Positions 21,167-30,147 of a stretch of 31,586 nucleotides of DNA are shown here, piece by piece (the first letter of the stretch is position 1; each line of letters starts with the position of its first letter). The position numbers and the translations under genes were made by a program. A model generated the notes under the pieces. That model worked only from the letters and a program-made list of their open reading frames with translations, was not told the DNA's origin and did no database searches. The DNA is from Candidatus Uhrbacteria bacterium (GTDB lineage: Bacteria; Patescibacteriota; Patescibacteriia; UBA9934): the NCBI GenBank assembly GCA_003518105.1, contig DOZH01000009.1, forward strand, positions 1,885 through 33,470, in the 5' to 3' direction.

Positions 21167-21718
21167 TTACTTCAGATCATCTGGTTTGTACAAATACAGC
21201 CACTCATCTGGCCCCTCCTGCTGCTTGGTTGGCGTTACCCCAGTTATTTTGAACCCTCGCGAGATAATCCTTGTTTCCGGGGGCATTGCTGCCAACCTTG
21301 GACGCAATTTCTTCATAGTACTCGGAATCAAAAACGTCGTCACCACATCCGCATGCGGGAATTTATTTGTAAAAATATTACCTTTAACCGTCGTTACCTG
21401 ATCGGAAACTTTGCGCAATCTGGCACGAATCTTAGCCATCGCGATCAGCACCGGATTAATCTCATAACCAATCGCGTGAAAAGCCCTGAACTCCTCCACC
21501 GCGCAAAACATAATAGCTCCGTCGCCCGATCCTAAGTCAAGCACCGTCTCACCCGGCTGTAATCCGGCAAAAGCTAGCATCTTCCTAGCCCTCATAGGAT
21601 GCGTTGGCACCCATGGCGAACCAAAAAATAAGGTGATTGCAAAACTACTTAAAACAAACAGAATTCCCAACTGCAGAGCAAGTAACAAAATCAACAGAAT
21701 CAACATAAAAGTCTGCAT
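21167..21718 (-). CDS. Class I SAM-dependent methyltransferase with N-terminal membrane anchor
   Basis: The product is 183 residues. One hydrophobic helix at residues 4-32 (FMLILLILLLALQLGILFVL) anchors it in the membrane. The rest is a Rossmann-type methyltransferase: motif I GETVLDLGSGDGAIMF (about 56-71), the acidic residue of motif II in GYEINPVLIAMA, and ADVVTTFLIPSTMKKLRPRL as motif IV. The substrate is unknown; membrane anchoring suggests a lipid, quinone or surface component. It starts 1 bp after the DoxX-like stop, with GGGAG before the ATG, so it is translated from the shared mRNA. Confidence 0.85.
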   Translation of the reverse strand: MQTFMLILLILLLALQLGILFVLSSFAITLFFGSPWVPTHPMRARKMLAFAGLQPGETVLDLGSGDGAIMFCAVEEFRAFHAIGYEINPVLIAMAKIRARLRKVSDQVTTVKGNIFTNKFPHADVVTTFLIPSTMKKLRPRLAAMPPETRIISRGFKITGVTPTKQQEGPDEWLYLYKPDDLK

Positions 21719-21719
21719 A

Positions 21720-22217
21720 TTACTCCCACCATTTAGTTAAAGGCGTCTCAGCCAATGTATAAAGCTCCCACTTCTTATTTGGATACTTCTTCAAGTGCTT
21801 TACCGCCAAGTAGTGATCAATCGACCACCGACCTGCCCCACTAAAAATCATCATGCCAGCAATCGCAATTACCAACATTTGAGCCTGTACACTCCCGCTA
21901 AAATCAAGTGGTAAACTCTCAAAGAAAACTGCAACGGCCATTTCAATCACCACTATAAAACCAACAAAGCGCACAAACATGCCTGGAATTGCCATCAGTC
22001 CAGCTAAAATTTCAATAAAACTAAAAGCTAAAACAAACACCAACTGCCACTCATGCGAGAATGTCCCAAGTAAGCTGCCGGATTGACGAATCCCCGTCAA
22101 ACGCTCCAAACCCTGCAAAATAATGACGACACCGAACATAATCCGCAAAGGAATCATGCCCCACATTGGCCTAGTCCTAGTAATTAACGACCAGATGGTT
22201 GGAAAATGTTCTCTCAT
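21720..22217 (-). CDS. DoxX-like membrane protein
   Basis: The product is 165 residues with four hydrophobic helices near 18-38, 57-77, 80-100 and 108-128, and the family-like IPLRIMFGVVIILQGLERL and FIEILAGLMAIPGMFVRFVGFIVVIEM. DoxX-family proteins sit in the cytoplasmic membrane and have been linked to sulfur oxidation and redox homeostasis in other bacteria; no catalytic residue shows here. The last 35 residues are soluble. AGGAG lies 12 nt before the ATG. Neighbours are 8 bp upstream and 1 bp downstream, clearly one operon. Confidence 0.75.
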   Translation of the reverse strand: MREHFPTIWSLITRTRPMWGMIPLRIMFGVVIILQGLERLTGIRQSGSLLGTFSHEWQLVFVLAFSFIEILAGLMAIPGMFVRFVGFIVVIEMAVAVFFESLPLDFSGSVQAQMLVIAIAGMMIFSGAGRWSIDHYLAVKHLKKYPNKKWELYTLAETPLTKWWE

Positions 22218-22225
22218 AAATTATT

Positions 22226-23797
22226 TTAGATCTCCTCTTTCTTTTCACGCACAAAGTTCAGCCAATGTTCAATAAACTGAATGGCGACTTTAAATGGCGC
22301 TTCGACAATGAAATCAAAGAAGAAAATGAACACGTTAATCTTAGCCACCTTGACGGACAACCACGAACCCATACGCACGATCGGCAGCATGAAGATATCA
22401 AACGCCGTACCAAACAAACCACTCCGCACGTCGAGCGCCACAATATCTCTAGTCGAACTACGGATACGAATACCAAAGAATGTGACCAGCGATAAGAAGA
22501 ATAGGAACAAGGCAATACTCAACGCATGGAAGTCAAAATGATTGAGTATGCTCCCGATGACGCCAAAGACAAAAATGAATGTTATAGCATAAACAACATT
22601 GAACAGCGTCGTCCAAGCGCTCTTACCGTCTTTCTTTAAGCGTAGATTTAACACCTGATGATCTGCATGCACAACCAATGCCCGTACGGCTGCCCGGTAA
22701 TCATCCGTGTTACGCTTCTCGGGAATGGTAATCGTCAGGCTAAGCAAGGCCAAGAAAAACGGTGGGAAAACCACATTAACCGCTAATTGCTCCCAAGCCA
22801 CCGTACCGGCCAAAATCAAATCATACGGAACTTCCAAAATCAGAGCTAAGAACATCTTGGTAATAAACAAGAACAGAATAGTTCTAGCTACAATACGGCG
22901 GAGCTTAACCCTGAAATCATGCGTACGGTGGTGCAGAGCCTCGCCCACCGCTCTATCGAGCGCATCTGGCTCACTAAGCAAGCCGTGAAAATGATGCGTG
23001 TTGTGCGCAATAACATCTTTAATGACGCGGAATATACCAGCTCGTCGGCGCAACAATCTTCCCAGTCTATCAGTTAGTGGATGGTTGATCTCGCCATCAA
23101 TCAAGTCCACAATATGCACCAAATGCTGAGCTACATCTGCCGTTCTTTCATCATTTCCTGCCCCCACCCAGTCCGGGTAATACAAAGCCAATACTCTATA
23201 TCTCAGCGTCTCTTGGTTAGACTTCAGCAGCGTCCGATGAATCGCAATGAATAAACGTAAATCTTTAGCCTCATCAGATAAACCAAAAGCCGGGTCCCAT
23301 TCAACTCGACCCCGCATCTCCTCATACATGTAGCTAGCCAGCGCTTCGTCGTGCAAAGGTGGCGCAATGGTTCGCTCGACTTCCGTCGCTAACACGTCGA
23401 CGATAAACTCAACCACCCGCTCGCGCTTTTCACCCAGGTGATCCGCTGCCTTGAGCAGCACATCGTACTTGGTAATTACCGCCGCCAACTTTACAGATAA
23501 GTGAGTTGGTACCTCTTTATTAGGCAAGTATTTAGCCCAAACAAGCTCACGCAACAAATCACTCGACAGCGTTGCTAATTGCGCCTGATCACCAATATGG
23601 CGCTTAAAGAAGCGCTCAATGGATCCGCGACGAAGCAAATGCTCCTCCTGATATTCCAAAGTATTACGCACCTTCTCATACAGCACAGCCGCTGTACTCA
23701 CTGGTACGCTCACCTCAATTACCTCCTCACCAACTGCCGCCGAAAATCCGTGAGGCTTAGTGAATACCGTAGCTAAAGCTGACAATCTATCTGACAT
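22226..23797 (-). CDS. Conserved-looking membrane protein of unknown function
   Basis: The product is 523 residues. The first 300 are soluble and mostly helical (EYQEEHLLRRGSIERFFKRH, then LRELVWAKYLPNKEVPTHLS). Hydrophobic segments follow near 310-330, 340-365, 412-432, 437-457 and 485-510 (INVFIFFFDFIVEAPFKVAI). Arg/His-rich HHRTHDFRVKLRRIVAR precedes the first helix. I do not recognise a named family or a catalytic motif. It lies between the LOG-family gene (9 bp upstream) and the DoxX-like gene (8 bp downstream), so it is in the middle of a four-gene operon. Function unknown. Confidence 0.85.
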   Translation of the reverse strand: MSDRLSALATVFTKPHGFSAAVGEEVIEVSVPVSTAAVLYEKVRNTLEYQEEHLLRRGSIERFFKRHIGDQAQLATLSSDLLRELVWAKYLPNKEVPTHLSVKLAAVITKYDVLLKAADHLGEKRERVVEFIVDVLATEVERTIAPPLHDEALASYMYEEMRGRVEWDPAFGLSDEAKDLRLFIAIHRTLLKSNQETLRYRVLALYYPDWVGAGNDERTADVAQHLVHIVDLIDGEINHPLTDRLGRLLRRRAGIFRVIKDVIAHNTHHFHGLLSEPDALDRAVGEALHHRTHDFRVKLRRIVARTILFLFITKMFLALILEVPYDLILAGTVAWEQLAVNVVFPPFFLALLSLTITIPEKRNTDDYRAAVRALVVHADHQVLNLRLKKDGKSAWTTLFNVVYAITFIFVFGVIGSILNHFDFHALSIALFLFFLSLVTFFGIRIRSSTRDIVALDVRSGLFGTAFDIFMLPIVRMGSWLSVKVAKINVFIFFFDFIVEAPFKVAIQFIEHWLNFVREKKEEI

Positions 23798-23806
23798 AAC
23801 TATATT

Positions 23807-24565
23807 TTAGAAGAACGACCGCTCCTTAGACATCTTTACCAACTCAAACGCTTCTTCTGCTGTATCCACTACTTTAAATATTTCCAAGTCAATACTATCA
23901 ATAGTATCAAATTTTTCTGTCATTACTTGCTTCAACCAAACTAGTAAGCCATCCCAAAATTCATGCCCTACCAATACCACAGCGATCTGTTCGGACTTCT
24001 TAGTCTGAATCAAAGTTAAAATTTCAAACAACTCATCCATGGTTCCAAAGCCACCGGGAAAGTACACATAAGCCTGCGCACTCGCCGCCAACATGACCTT
24101 ACGCGTAAAGAAGTAGTGAAACGACCGTGATCTTGTCACATAAGGATTTGTGCGCTGTTCGTGATTTAGTTGAATATTCAAACCGATAGAATCTCCACCT
24201 ACCTCATACACACCCTTGTTAGCCGCTTCCATGATCCCCGGGCCACCACCAGTAATCACGCTAAAACCGTGTTCGCCAAGCAACCTGCCAAACTTCACAG
24301 CCTCTTGATACCACTTACTGGTTGGCGGCAAACGCGCTGAACCAAACACCGTCACCTCCCGTTTAGTGGTGGACAAAAACTGAAAGCCTTCAACAAACTC
24401 CGCCATAATGCGGAAAATTCGCCAAGTAATCTCCGACATTTTTGGCGCTTGGTCTGGCGTTGCGCACTGCAGTCTTTCCTCCGGTGTCAGTGGAATACGG
24501 CAGATTCCAGACGGCCCTCCAGCGTGGCTGCTACTCTGGCTTTTGGCGTTCTTAAACAGATCCAT
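23807..24565 (-). CDS. LOG-family protein (TIGR00730-type Rossmann fold)
   Basis: The product is 252 residues from the ATG at 24565, chosen because a TGCTATACT -10 ends 10 nt upstream and lies inside the longer frame. The family motifs are present: FGSARLPP, GGGPGIMEAANKG and PGGFGTMDELFE. LOG proteins are phosphoribohydrolases that split nucleoside 5'-monophosphates (cytokinin type or other) into base and ribose phosphate; some bacterial members act as nucleotidases. An N-terminal extension of about 75 residues precedes the core, with PLTPEERLQCATPDQAP. It is the first gene of the operon running to 21167. Confidence 0.88.
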   Translation of the reverse strand: MDLFKNAKSQSSSHAGGPSGICRIPLTPEERLQCATPDQAPKMSEITWRIFRIMAEFVEGFQFLSTTKREVTVFGSARLPPTSKWYQEAVKFGRLLGEHGFSVITGGGPGIMEAANKGVYEVGGDSIGLNIQLNHEQRTNPYVTRSRSFHYFFTRKVMLAASAQAYVYFPGGFGTMDELFEILTLIQTKKSEQIAVVLVGHEFWDGLLVWLKQVMTEKFDTIDSIDLEIFKVVDTAEEAFELVKMSKERSFF

Positions 24566-24575
24566 ATTTACTAAA

Positions 24576-24584
24576 AGTATAGCA
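24576..24584 (-). promoter_or_regulatory. Near-leaderless promoter of the LOG operon
   Basis: The minus strand reads TGCTATACT, an extended -10, with 10 nt to the ATG at 24565. No strong -35 and no Shine-Dalgarno. Confidence 0.7.
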
Positions 24585-24607
24585 CAGACTAACACAGAAA
24601 TCGACAA

Positions 24608-24635
24608 CCAAAAACGAGGCTACCTTAGCCCCGTT
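24608..24635 (-). terminator. Terminator of surface protein gene 1
   Basis: The minus strand pairs AACGGGGC (24628-24635) with GCCTCGTT (24613-24620), one G-T, followed by TTTTGGTT. The same terminator ends the paralogous gene at 27284. Confidence 0.88.
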
Positions 24636-24659
24636 CTTGTGCTCGTATTCAATTGTAGC

Positions 24660-27143
24660 CTAGGAGTTCACCTCAGCACGAGTCTTCATACCGCTGACGT
24701 CGATGTTCTCGTCAGTGGTAATGTCAGTACCGTGCATGAAGCGTGGGTACAAAGTGTCTGGGATGTCAATCACATAATCGGACCAGTTGCTACCGTAGAT
24801 CGAGCTAGCAAGTTCTTCGCTCGTTACCCAGCGAAGTTCACCGGAAGTACCAATGGCGTAGACCTTGTTAACTGTCGTAATTTTGACTAGGACGACACCT
24901 GGCTTTGGCATCATTGGGCTACCAAGACTCATGGTTGGCAAGGTGGCATCAGTAACGGTGGAAAGAACACTGAAATTGCTCTGGTAAGTGAAATATGTTT
25001 GGCTGTCATTGAATGGACGACGGACCAAGGTCACACCATCACTGGCCCAATCCACAAAGTAAACGGTGTCATAACCAGCACCCTTAATGTAATCACCGTA
25101 AGCCACAACCGAAATGTTCTCCTCTTCACCAGTTAATGGAGAAACACCAGTCGTGCCAGTCGAAGGAGCAGTTACAGTTTCATCAGGTGTAGCAGTAGCG
25201 CTTACTGCGATAGAGAATTCGCTGTCGGAACTGTCTGAGGCTAATTCGCTTACCAAGTCAGTACCAACTACTTTAACAAACACCATAGCGGCGTCGATGC
25301 TTGGTACAGTCCAGCTGTATGTACCGTCGTTAGCTTCGTTGTTAGCAATGGTGGTGTAAGTCAAGCCAGCGTCTGTAGTGTAAGAGATGTTGACGTTGTT
25401 CATGGCGGAGCTATTTGTCTGGCTGCTCGACCAAGTGATGTTCTGAGTTGCACCACCAACCAAGTTCTCACCACCGTTTGGTGCGGTTACGAGCATGGTG
25501 TAGCTAGCAGGTGTAGCAACATCATCCACGTTTGAGCTTGAGATGACTGTGAAGTGGAATGGGTTAACTGCTGCACCAGTGACACCGTAATAAGCATTGG
25601 TAGCAGCATCAGGTGCAGTTAACACCGTGATAGCGTGGTAACCACCAGCCATAGCACCAATAGGTGTCAAAGTGACAGCAGCTGCCGTTGTGTTCTTAGT
25701 ATAATCAGCGGTTGATTGACCAACAATACTGAAGGTCATACTAGCCACAATCTCAGAGAAAGTCATGGTGACCACTGCAGTTTTGGAGACACTAACTGCC
25801 GCGTTGAGAGGTGAAGTAGACATCAGGATTGGTGCTGCTTTATCAGCTTCAGTACCAGTGTTGTCAGCGGCCACAATACGGTTACCAGCAACGTCACGAA
25901 TAGCTGCAGCTGTTACGTTAAGATAAGCGGTTTCCGTACCGGCGATACCAGTTGTGGCATCAACACGAACCTTATCATCATTAGCATCGGTATCAGCAGC
26001 ACTGCCATCACAACCATTAGTAGAAGTGTTGAAAGCGGCAGCAGCTTCCTCACCAGTACCACTATTAGAAGTATCATTATCAAGTTCGAATGAAGCTACG
26101 TTAGTGTTAAGGTAAGCATCCAACACAGCCTCGCTGAAGTTGATCTGCATTTCTTCTACCGTACCATTATGATCGGCATCACATGAATAGGTATTAGATA
26201 CAGTTGGCTTGGTAATATCCCAAGCAACAGTGGAAGCATCACGCGCTGGTCCAGAAGCATTCACAGCATTACCAGCTATATCTTTCACAGCCGTAGCCGA
26301 TACAATAAATGTATAATTATCTCCAACTGGTGCCGTCCCAGCAACACTGAAATAGCCAGTAGCCTGAGCATTGAAGTAGACCGTGATCGTCGTGGTACTG
26401 ACGCCAACGCTATTATCTGTTGCGGCCGCATTTGTTACGTCAGAAGTACCGTTGAAGCTAGACAAACCAGCCACCGTCCTTGCTGTCGTCATAGCACCCA
26501 AGGTAGTCGAGCTAACAACCGTACCGGTAGTTGCCCAAGATCCACCGCTATTGCTAGAAATCTGCATTGGCTCGGAATAAGTGAAAGCAATCGAATTATA
26601 AGTCAGTCCGCTCAAGGCCGTAGTTCCAGCAGCTACAGACATCAGCACTGGCAAGGCCAAATCAGTGGCTACCACAGCTGGAGAAGTGGTGATTGTATTA
26701 GCTGCGACCTGATCATTAGGTCCAGCAAAGGCACAAATCGCACCTTCAGTCGCACAGCTAGCTACACCTGTGTAAGTAAGTGTAGGTGCAAGTGCCGTAT
26801 TACCAGCATTACATCCGCCGAGCAAAATATTTACAGTTGCCACCGATGAAACACCATCACCATAAGCGAAATTGCTAATAGAGCATGTTGTTCCACCACC
26901 AAGTGTAAGATTTGCAAAGCCATCTGCATCACTAGTATCTTTAACAGTCACATTCTCACTGAATGTGATAACCATTGTATCAATGGTACCGTCACTCGTA
27001 TTATCAGCTACAGTCGTAGTAAAGGTTGGCGCAGCCGCAAAAGCACTCGACGTCATGAGGAAAAACACAAACGCCGCAGTAACAGCAGCAAACACGTAAG
27101 CCAACGGTTTGGCTTGTCTAAGGGAGGTTATACTTTCTAACAT
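24660..27143 (-). CDS. Secreted surface protein 1 with Ig-like domains
   Basis: The product is 827 residues. A signal peptide spans about 1-37 (LAYVFAAVTAAFVFFLMTSS, then AFA-A). Several Ig-like units follow, built of phrases such as DTMVITFSENVTV, NSIAFTYSEPMQI and EEMQINFSEAVLD, and a clear SbsA-type (Big_5) domain near 435-545 (PILMSTSPLNAAVSVSKTAV). Next is a Kre9/Knh1-like unit (VTAPNGGENLVGGATQNITW) at about 555-655. The last 140 residues form a module with VYAIGTSGELRWVTSEELAS and IPDTLYPRFMHG. It is very rich in Thr, Ala and Ser. It probably belongs to the surface layer or cell envelope. N- and C-termini are nearly identical to the 27284 gene product, so the two are duplicates. Confidence 0.88.
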   Translation of the reverse strand: MLESITSLRQAKPLAYVFAAVTAAFVFFLMTSSAFAAAPTFTTTVADNTSDGTIDTMVITFSENVTVKDTSDADGFANLTLGGGTTCSISNFAYGDGVSSVATVNILLGGCNAGNTALAPTLTYTGVASCATEGAICAFAGPNDQVAANTITTSPAVVATDLALPVLMSVAAGTTALSGLTYNSIAFTYSEPMQISSNSGGSWATTGTVVSSTTLGAMTTARTVAGLSSFNGTSDVTNAAATDNSVGVSTTTITVYFNAQATGYFSVAGTAPVGDNYTFIVSATAVKDIAGNAVNASGPARDASTVAWDITKPTVSNTYSCDADHNGTVEEMQINFSEAVLDAYLNTNVASFELDNDTSNSGTGEEAAAAFNTSTNGCDGSAADTDANDDKVRVDATTGIAGTETAYLNVTAAAIRDVAGNRIVAADNTGTEADKAAPILMSTSPLNAAVSVSKTAVVTMTFSEIVASMTFSIVGQSTADYTKNTTAAAVTLTPIGAMAGGYHAITVLTAPDAATNAYYGVTGAAVNPFHFTVISSSNVDDVATPASYTMLVTAPNGGENLVGGATQNITWSSSQTNSSAMNNVNISYTTDAGLTYTTIANNEANDGTYSWTVPSIDAAMVFVKVVGTDLVSELASDSSDSEFSIAVSATATPDETVTAPSTGTTGVSPLTGEEENISVVAYGDYIKGAGYDTVYFVDWASDGVTLVRRPFNDSQTYFTYQSNFSVLSTVTDATLPTMSLGSPMMPKPGVVLVKITTVNKVYAIGTSGELRWVTSEELASSIYGSNWSDYVIDIPDTLYPRFMHGTDITTDENIDVSGMKTRAEVNS

Positions 27144-27149
27144 AGAAGA

Positions 27150-27180
27150 GGAAAGAGATTTATTAATTATCTATATTGTA
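27150..27180 (-). promoter_or_regulatory. Promoter and leader of surface protein gene 1
   Basis: A -10 TACAAT at 27175-27180 is followed by a leader whose 19 bp at 27150-27168 are identical to 30081-30099 before the paralog. Both lack a Shine-Dalgarno. Confidence 0.6.
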
Positions 27181-27217
27181 CTCCAATTTTACTATCCCTG
27201 CCCGTTAAATTTACAGG

Positions 27218-27226
27218 TTATCCACA
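27218..27226 (+). promoter_or_regulatory. DnaA box upstream of surface protein gene 1
   Basis: TTATCCACA, a perfect DnaA box, 75 bp upstream of the start. The paralogous gene has one at 72 bp. Confidence 0.55.
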
Positions 27227-27231
27227 AACAA

Positions 27232-27259
27232 CCAAAAACGAGGCTACCTTAGCCCCGTT
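27232..27259 (-). terminator. Terminator of surface protein gene 2
   Basis: The same stem as at 24608-24635: AACGGGGC (27252-27259) with GCCTCGTT (27237-27244), then TTTTGGTT. It shows that the duplication covered the 3' flank too. Confidence 0.88.
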
Positions 27260-27283
27260 CTCGTGATCATGTTCGATTGTCTC

Positions 27284-30076
27284 TTATGAGTTCACCTCAG
27301 CACGGGTCTTCATGCCGCTGACGTCAATGTTCTCGTCGGTGACAATGTCAGTACCGTGAGTGAAGCTTGGGTACAAAGTATCTGGGATATCTATGACGTA
27401 GTTAGACCAGTTGCTACCGTAGATCGAGCTAGCGAGTTCTTCGCTCGTCACCCAGCGCAACTCACCGGAAGTACCAATCGCGTAGACCTTATTGACAGTC
27501 GTAATCTTCACCAGAACCACACCTGGCCTTGGCATCATTGGCGTACTAAGACTGAGTGTTGGCAATGTAGCGTCTGTCACCGTAATGACGCTGTTGAAGT
27601 TGGCCTGGTAGGTCATGAAGGTTTGGTGGTCGTTGAATGGGCGACGGATCAGGGTCGAACCGTCAGTTGCGTAATCGACGTAGTAAACAGTGTCGTAAAA
27701 TGGGCTCTTAATGTAGTTGCCAAAGGCTACGACTGAGATATCCTCCGTCAAGCCGGTGACCGGCGAAACACCAGTAGTACCAGAGGCTGGAGCCGTTATG
27801 ACCGTTGTGGCAATAGAGAAGGCAGTATCGGAACTATCTGATGCCAATTCAATCACCAAGTCCGTACCAACTACTTTAATGAAGACTTGACCAGCGTCAA
27901 TGCTTGGCACAGTCCAGCTGTAAGTACCGTCGTTGGTTTCGTTATTGGCAATCGCATGGTAAGTAACGCCTCCGTCTGTGGTGTAGGAGATATTGACGTT
28001 GTTCATGGCTGAGCTATTCGTCTGACTGCTCGACCAGGTAATGTTCTTGGTAGTTCCGTCTACCAACGCTTCCCCACCATTTGGTGCGGTTACGAGCATG
28101 GTGTAGGAAGCTACGGTAGGTTCAGTTGATGAGCTAGAAATAACCGTAAAAGTGAATGGGTTAACCGCAGCACCAGTGACGCCACCATAAGTGTTGCCAA
28201 TAGCATCCACGGCAGTGGCTACCGTAATTGCATGATAACCGCCGGCCATAGCTCCAACTGGCGTCAATGTGACTGCCGCCGCCGTCAAACTCTTAGTATA
28301 ATCAGCTACCGCTTGACCGACTACCGAGAAGGTCATAGTGGTCAGAATCTCTGAGAAGGTGAGAGTCACTACAGCCGTCTTAGAAACACTCACAGCCGCA
28401 TTCACTGGAGAGGTACTAACCAATATCGGCTTTGCGCCATCCACAAACGTGGCGTTACCAGCCTGCGCACCGAGCGTATTGTTAGTATTACCAGTGCTAT
28501 CTACTAGACTGAAAGCAGTTTGTGAAGAAATAGCAATGTTAGTAGAGTTTTCCTTAGTATCAACAGCAGAAGCCTCAGTACCCATAGTAACGTCTACAAA
28601 AGCCACCGTGGATGAAATCAAATCCGCACCTGCACCAAAGGCCAGTGAAGTAAAATCACCAACGTTTGTTAAGGTCAAATCAGAAGCGCCAAGCACACTG
28701 CCTCCTACGACACTCTCCGAGAAAGTCAGCAATATGTGGTCAATCTTACCATCTAGGTCAGTATCTTCGTAGGTGAAGGTCTTAATCTGTGGCTTGGCAC
28801 CGTCTACCTCCACGCTGTCAGCAGCTGCTATACAGCCATCAGTTACATCACATGCATCACCTGCAGAATCAAGCAAGTTACCAGCTAAGTCGGTGATAAA
28901 AGAACCTGAGGTATTCGTATAAGTGAACTGAGCAGCCGTGGCTGAAGTATCAATCACCGCATTATCGCTCGCCACGTCAAAGATTTTAGTAGCGTCATTG
29001 TTCGCAGCTCCATCCCAAGTACCAGCGTGAGTCGTCAAGGCACTGTCCGTCAACAAGGCATCAGCATTCGCAAAGCCAGCATCACGTACTGGGTGACTAA
29101 AGACAATCGTCGCCCGGTCTATTCGACCATTCGGCCCAGCGTTATCTGCCAAGGTAATAGAAGAGATGGTCGGTTTCACCAAATCCCAGTCGCCTGAAGC
29201 CGTAACTGTGGTGCCGGCATATACCTGACGATCGGAACCAGCTGCAGACTGTGTCACAAAGTTTGTAGAAATTGGCGTAACAGTACCACCTGGCGCAGTT
29301 GCCGAAGCGGAAGCAAAAAAGTCACCACCATCCACAAAATCTACAGTGATTATCGCTGTAGTATTGCCCGCGACCGTATTCATGCTTGGGTTTTGAACCA
29401 CCGCACCATCAGCTCCGTTGCCAGTACTAAACGTAGCCAGGCCAGTCACCGTACCAGCCGTAGTAAGCGCACCAACGTTGGCGGAGCTTGGACCATTGTT
29501 AACTGTCATGTTTTCAGTGTAAGTAAAAGTAAGACGGTTCAAGAGCACACCGGAAACAGATCCGGTTGCCGAACCTAGAACTGCAGACAGCAAGATTGGC
29601 GCAGCTCCGTCGGTAGCTGTAGCATTAGGTGTAAGTCCAACAAGCTGAGCAGAGGCATCAGTATTGCAAATCGCGAACTCAGTAGCACAATCTGCCACTG
29701 CCGTATAAGTGACAGTAGGTGTCACCGAAGTGTTAGACCCCACACACCCACTCACAGTCAGTACAAGAGTAGCTGTTCCAGGACTAGCATAGTTACCATT
29801 AACGATACCCGTGCAACCACCATCAATAGTAATACTATCTAAACCATTAGCTGCCCCTAGCGTATCATTGATCTGTGCATTCGGACTAAAACTAACAGTA
29901 ATCGTATCTACCGTTCCATCGTGATTAGCATCACTGGTGACTGCTCCAGTAATAACAGGCGCCGGAGCCGCCAAAGCACTCGACGTCATGAGCAAGAACA
30001 CGAAGGCTGCTGCTATAGCGGCGAACACGTAAGCCAACGGTTTCACTTGTCGAAGGGAGGCGATACTTTCTAACAT
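27284..30076 (-). CDS. Secreted surface protein 2 with Ig-like domains
   Basis: The product is 930 residues, about 100 longer than its paralog at 24660. The signal peptide (about 1-37, LAYVFAAIAAAFVFLLMTSS) differs at only a few residues. The middle is diverged and holds an extra Ig-like unit; segments such as DGTVDTITVSFSPNAQI, DRATIVFSHPVRDAGF and DGKIDHILLTFSESVVG mark unit starts, with Asp-rich DANHDGTVD patterns that could bind calcium. The SbsA-type domain, the Kre9/Knh1-like unit and the C-terminal VYAIGTSGELRWVTSEELAS module are nearly the same as in the paralog. It is probably displayed on the cell surface. It is monocistronic, with its own promoter and terminator. Confidence 0.88.
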   Translation of the reverse strand: MLESIASLRQVKPLAYVFAAIAAAFVFLLMTSSALAAPAPVITGAVTSDANHDGTVDTITVSFSPNAQINDTLGAANGLDSITIDGGCTGIVNGNYASPGTATLVLTVSGCVGSNTSVTPTVTYTAVADCATEFAICNTDASAQLVGLTPNATATDGAAPILLSAVLGSATGSVSGVLLNRLTFTYTENMTVNNGPSSANVGALTTAGTVTGLATFSTGNGADGAVVQNPSMNTVAGNTTAIITVDFVDGGDFFASASATAPGGTVTPISTNFVTQSAAGSDRQVYAGTTVTASGDWDLVKPTISSITLADNAGPNGRIDRATIVFSHPVRDAGFANADALLTDSALTTHAGTWDGAANNDATKIFDVASDNAVIDTSATAAQFTYTNTSGSFITDLAGNLLDSAGDACDVTDGCIAAADSVEVDGAKPQIKTFTYEDTDLDGKIDHILLTFSESVVGGSVLGASDLTLTNVGDFTSLAFGAGADLISSTVAFVDVTMGTEASAVDTKENSTNIAISSQTAFSLVDSTGNTNNTLGAQAGNATFVDGAKPILVSTSPVNAAVSVSKTAVVTLTFSEILTTMTFSVVGQAVADYTKSLTAAAVTLTPVGAMAGGYHAITVATAVDAIGNTYGGVTGAAVNPFTFTVISSSSTEPTVASYTMLVTAPNGGEALVDGTTKNITWSSSQTNSSAMNNVNISYTTDGGVTYHAIANNETNDGTYSWTVPSIDAGQVFIKVVGTDLVIELASDSSDTAFSIATTVITAPASGTTGVSPVTGLTEDISVVAFGNYIKSPFYDTVYYVDYATDGSTLIRRPFNDHQTFMTYQANFNSVITVTDATLPTLSLSTPMMPRPGVVLVKITTVNKVYAIGTSGELRWVTSEELASSIYGSNWSNYVIDIPDTLYPSFTHGTDIVTDENIDVSGMKTRAEVNS

Positions 30077-30080
30077 AGAC

Positions 30081-30111
30081 GGAAAGAGATTTATTAATTG
30101 AGTGCATTATA
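30081..30111 (-). promoter_or_regulatory. Promoter and leader of surface protein gene 2
   Basis: The -10 is TATAAT (30106-30111). The leader includes 30081-30099, identical to 27150-27168. No Shine-Dalgarno. A DnaA box lies about 40 bp upstream of the -10. Confidence 0.65.
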
Positions 30112-30147
30112 CTCTCAATTAACTATCCCTGCTCGCCAATGCGGGGC

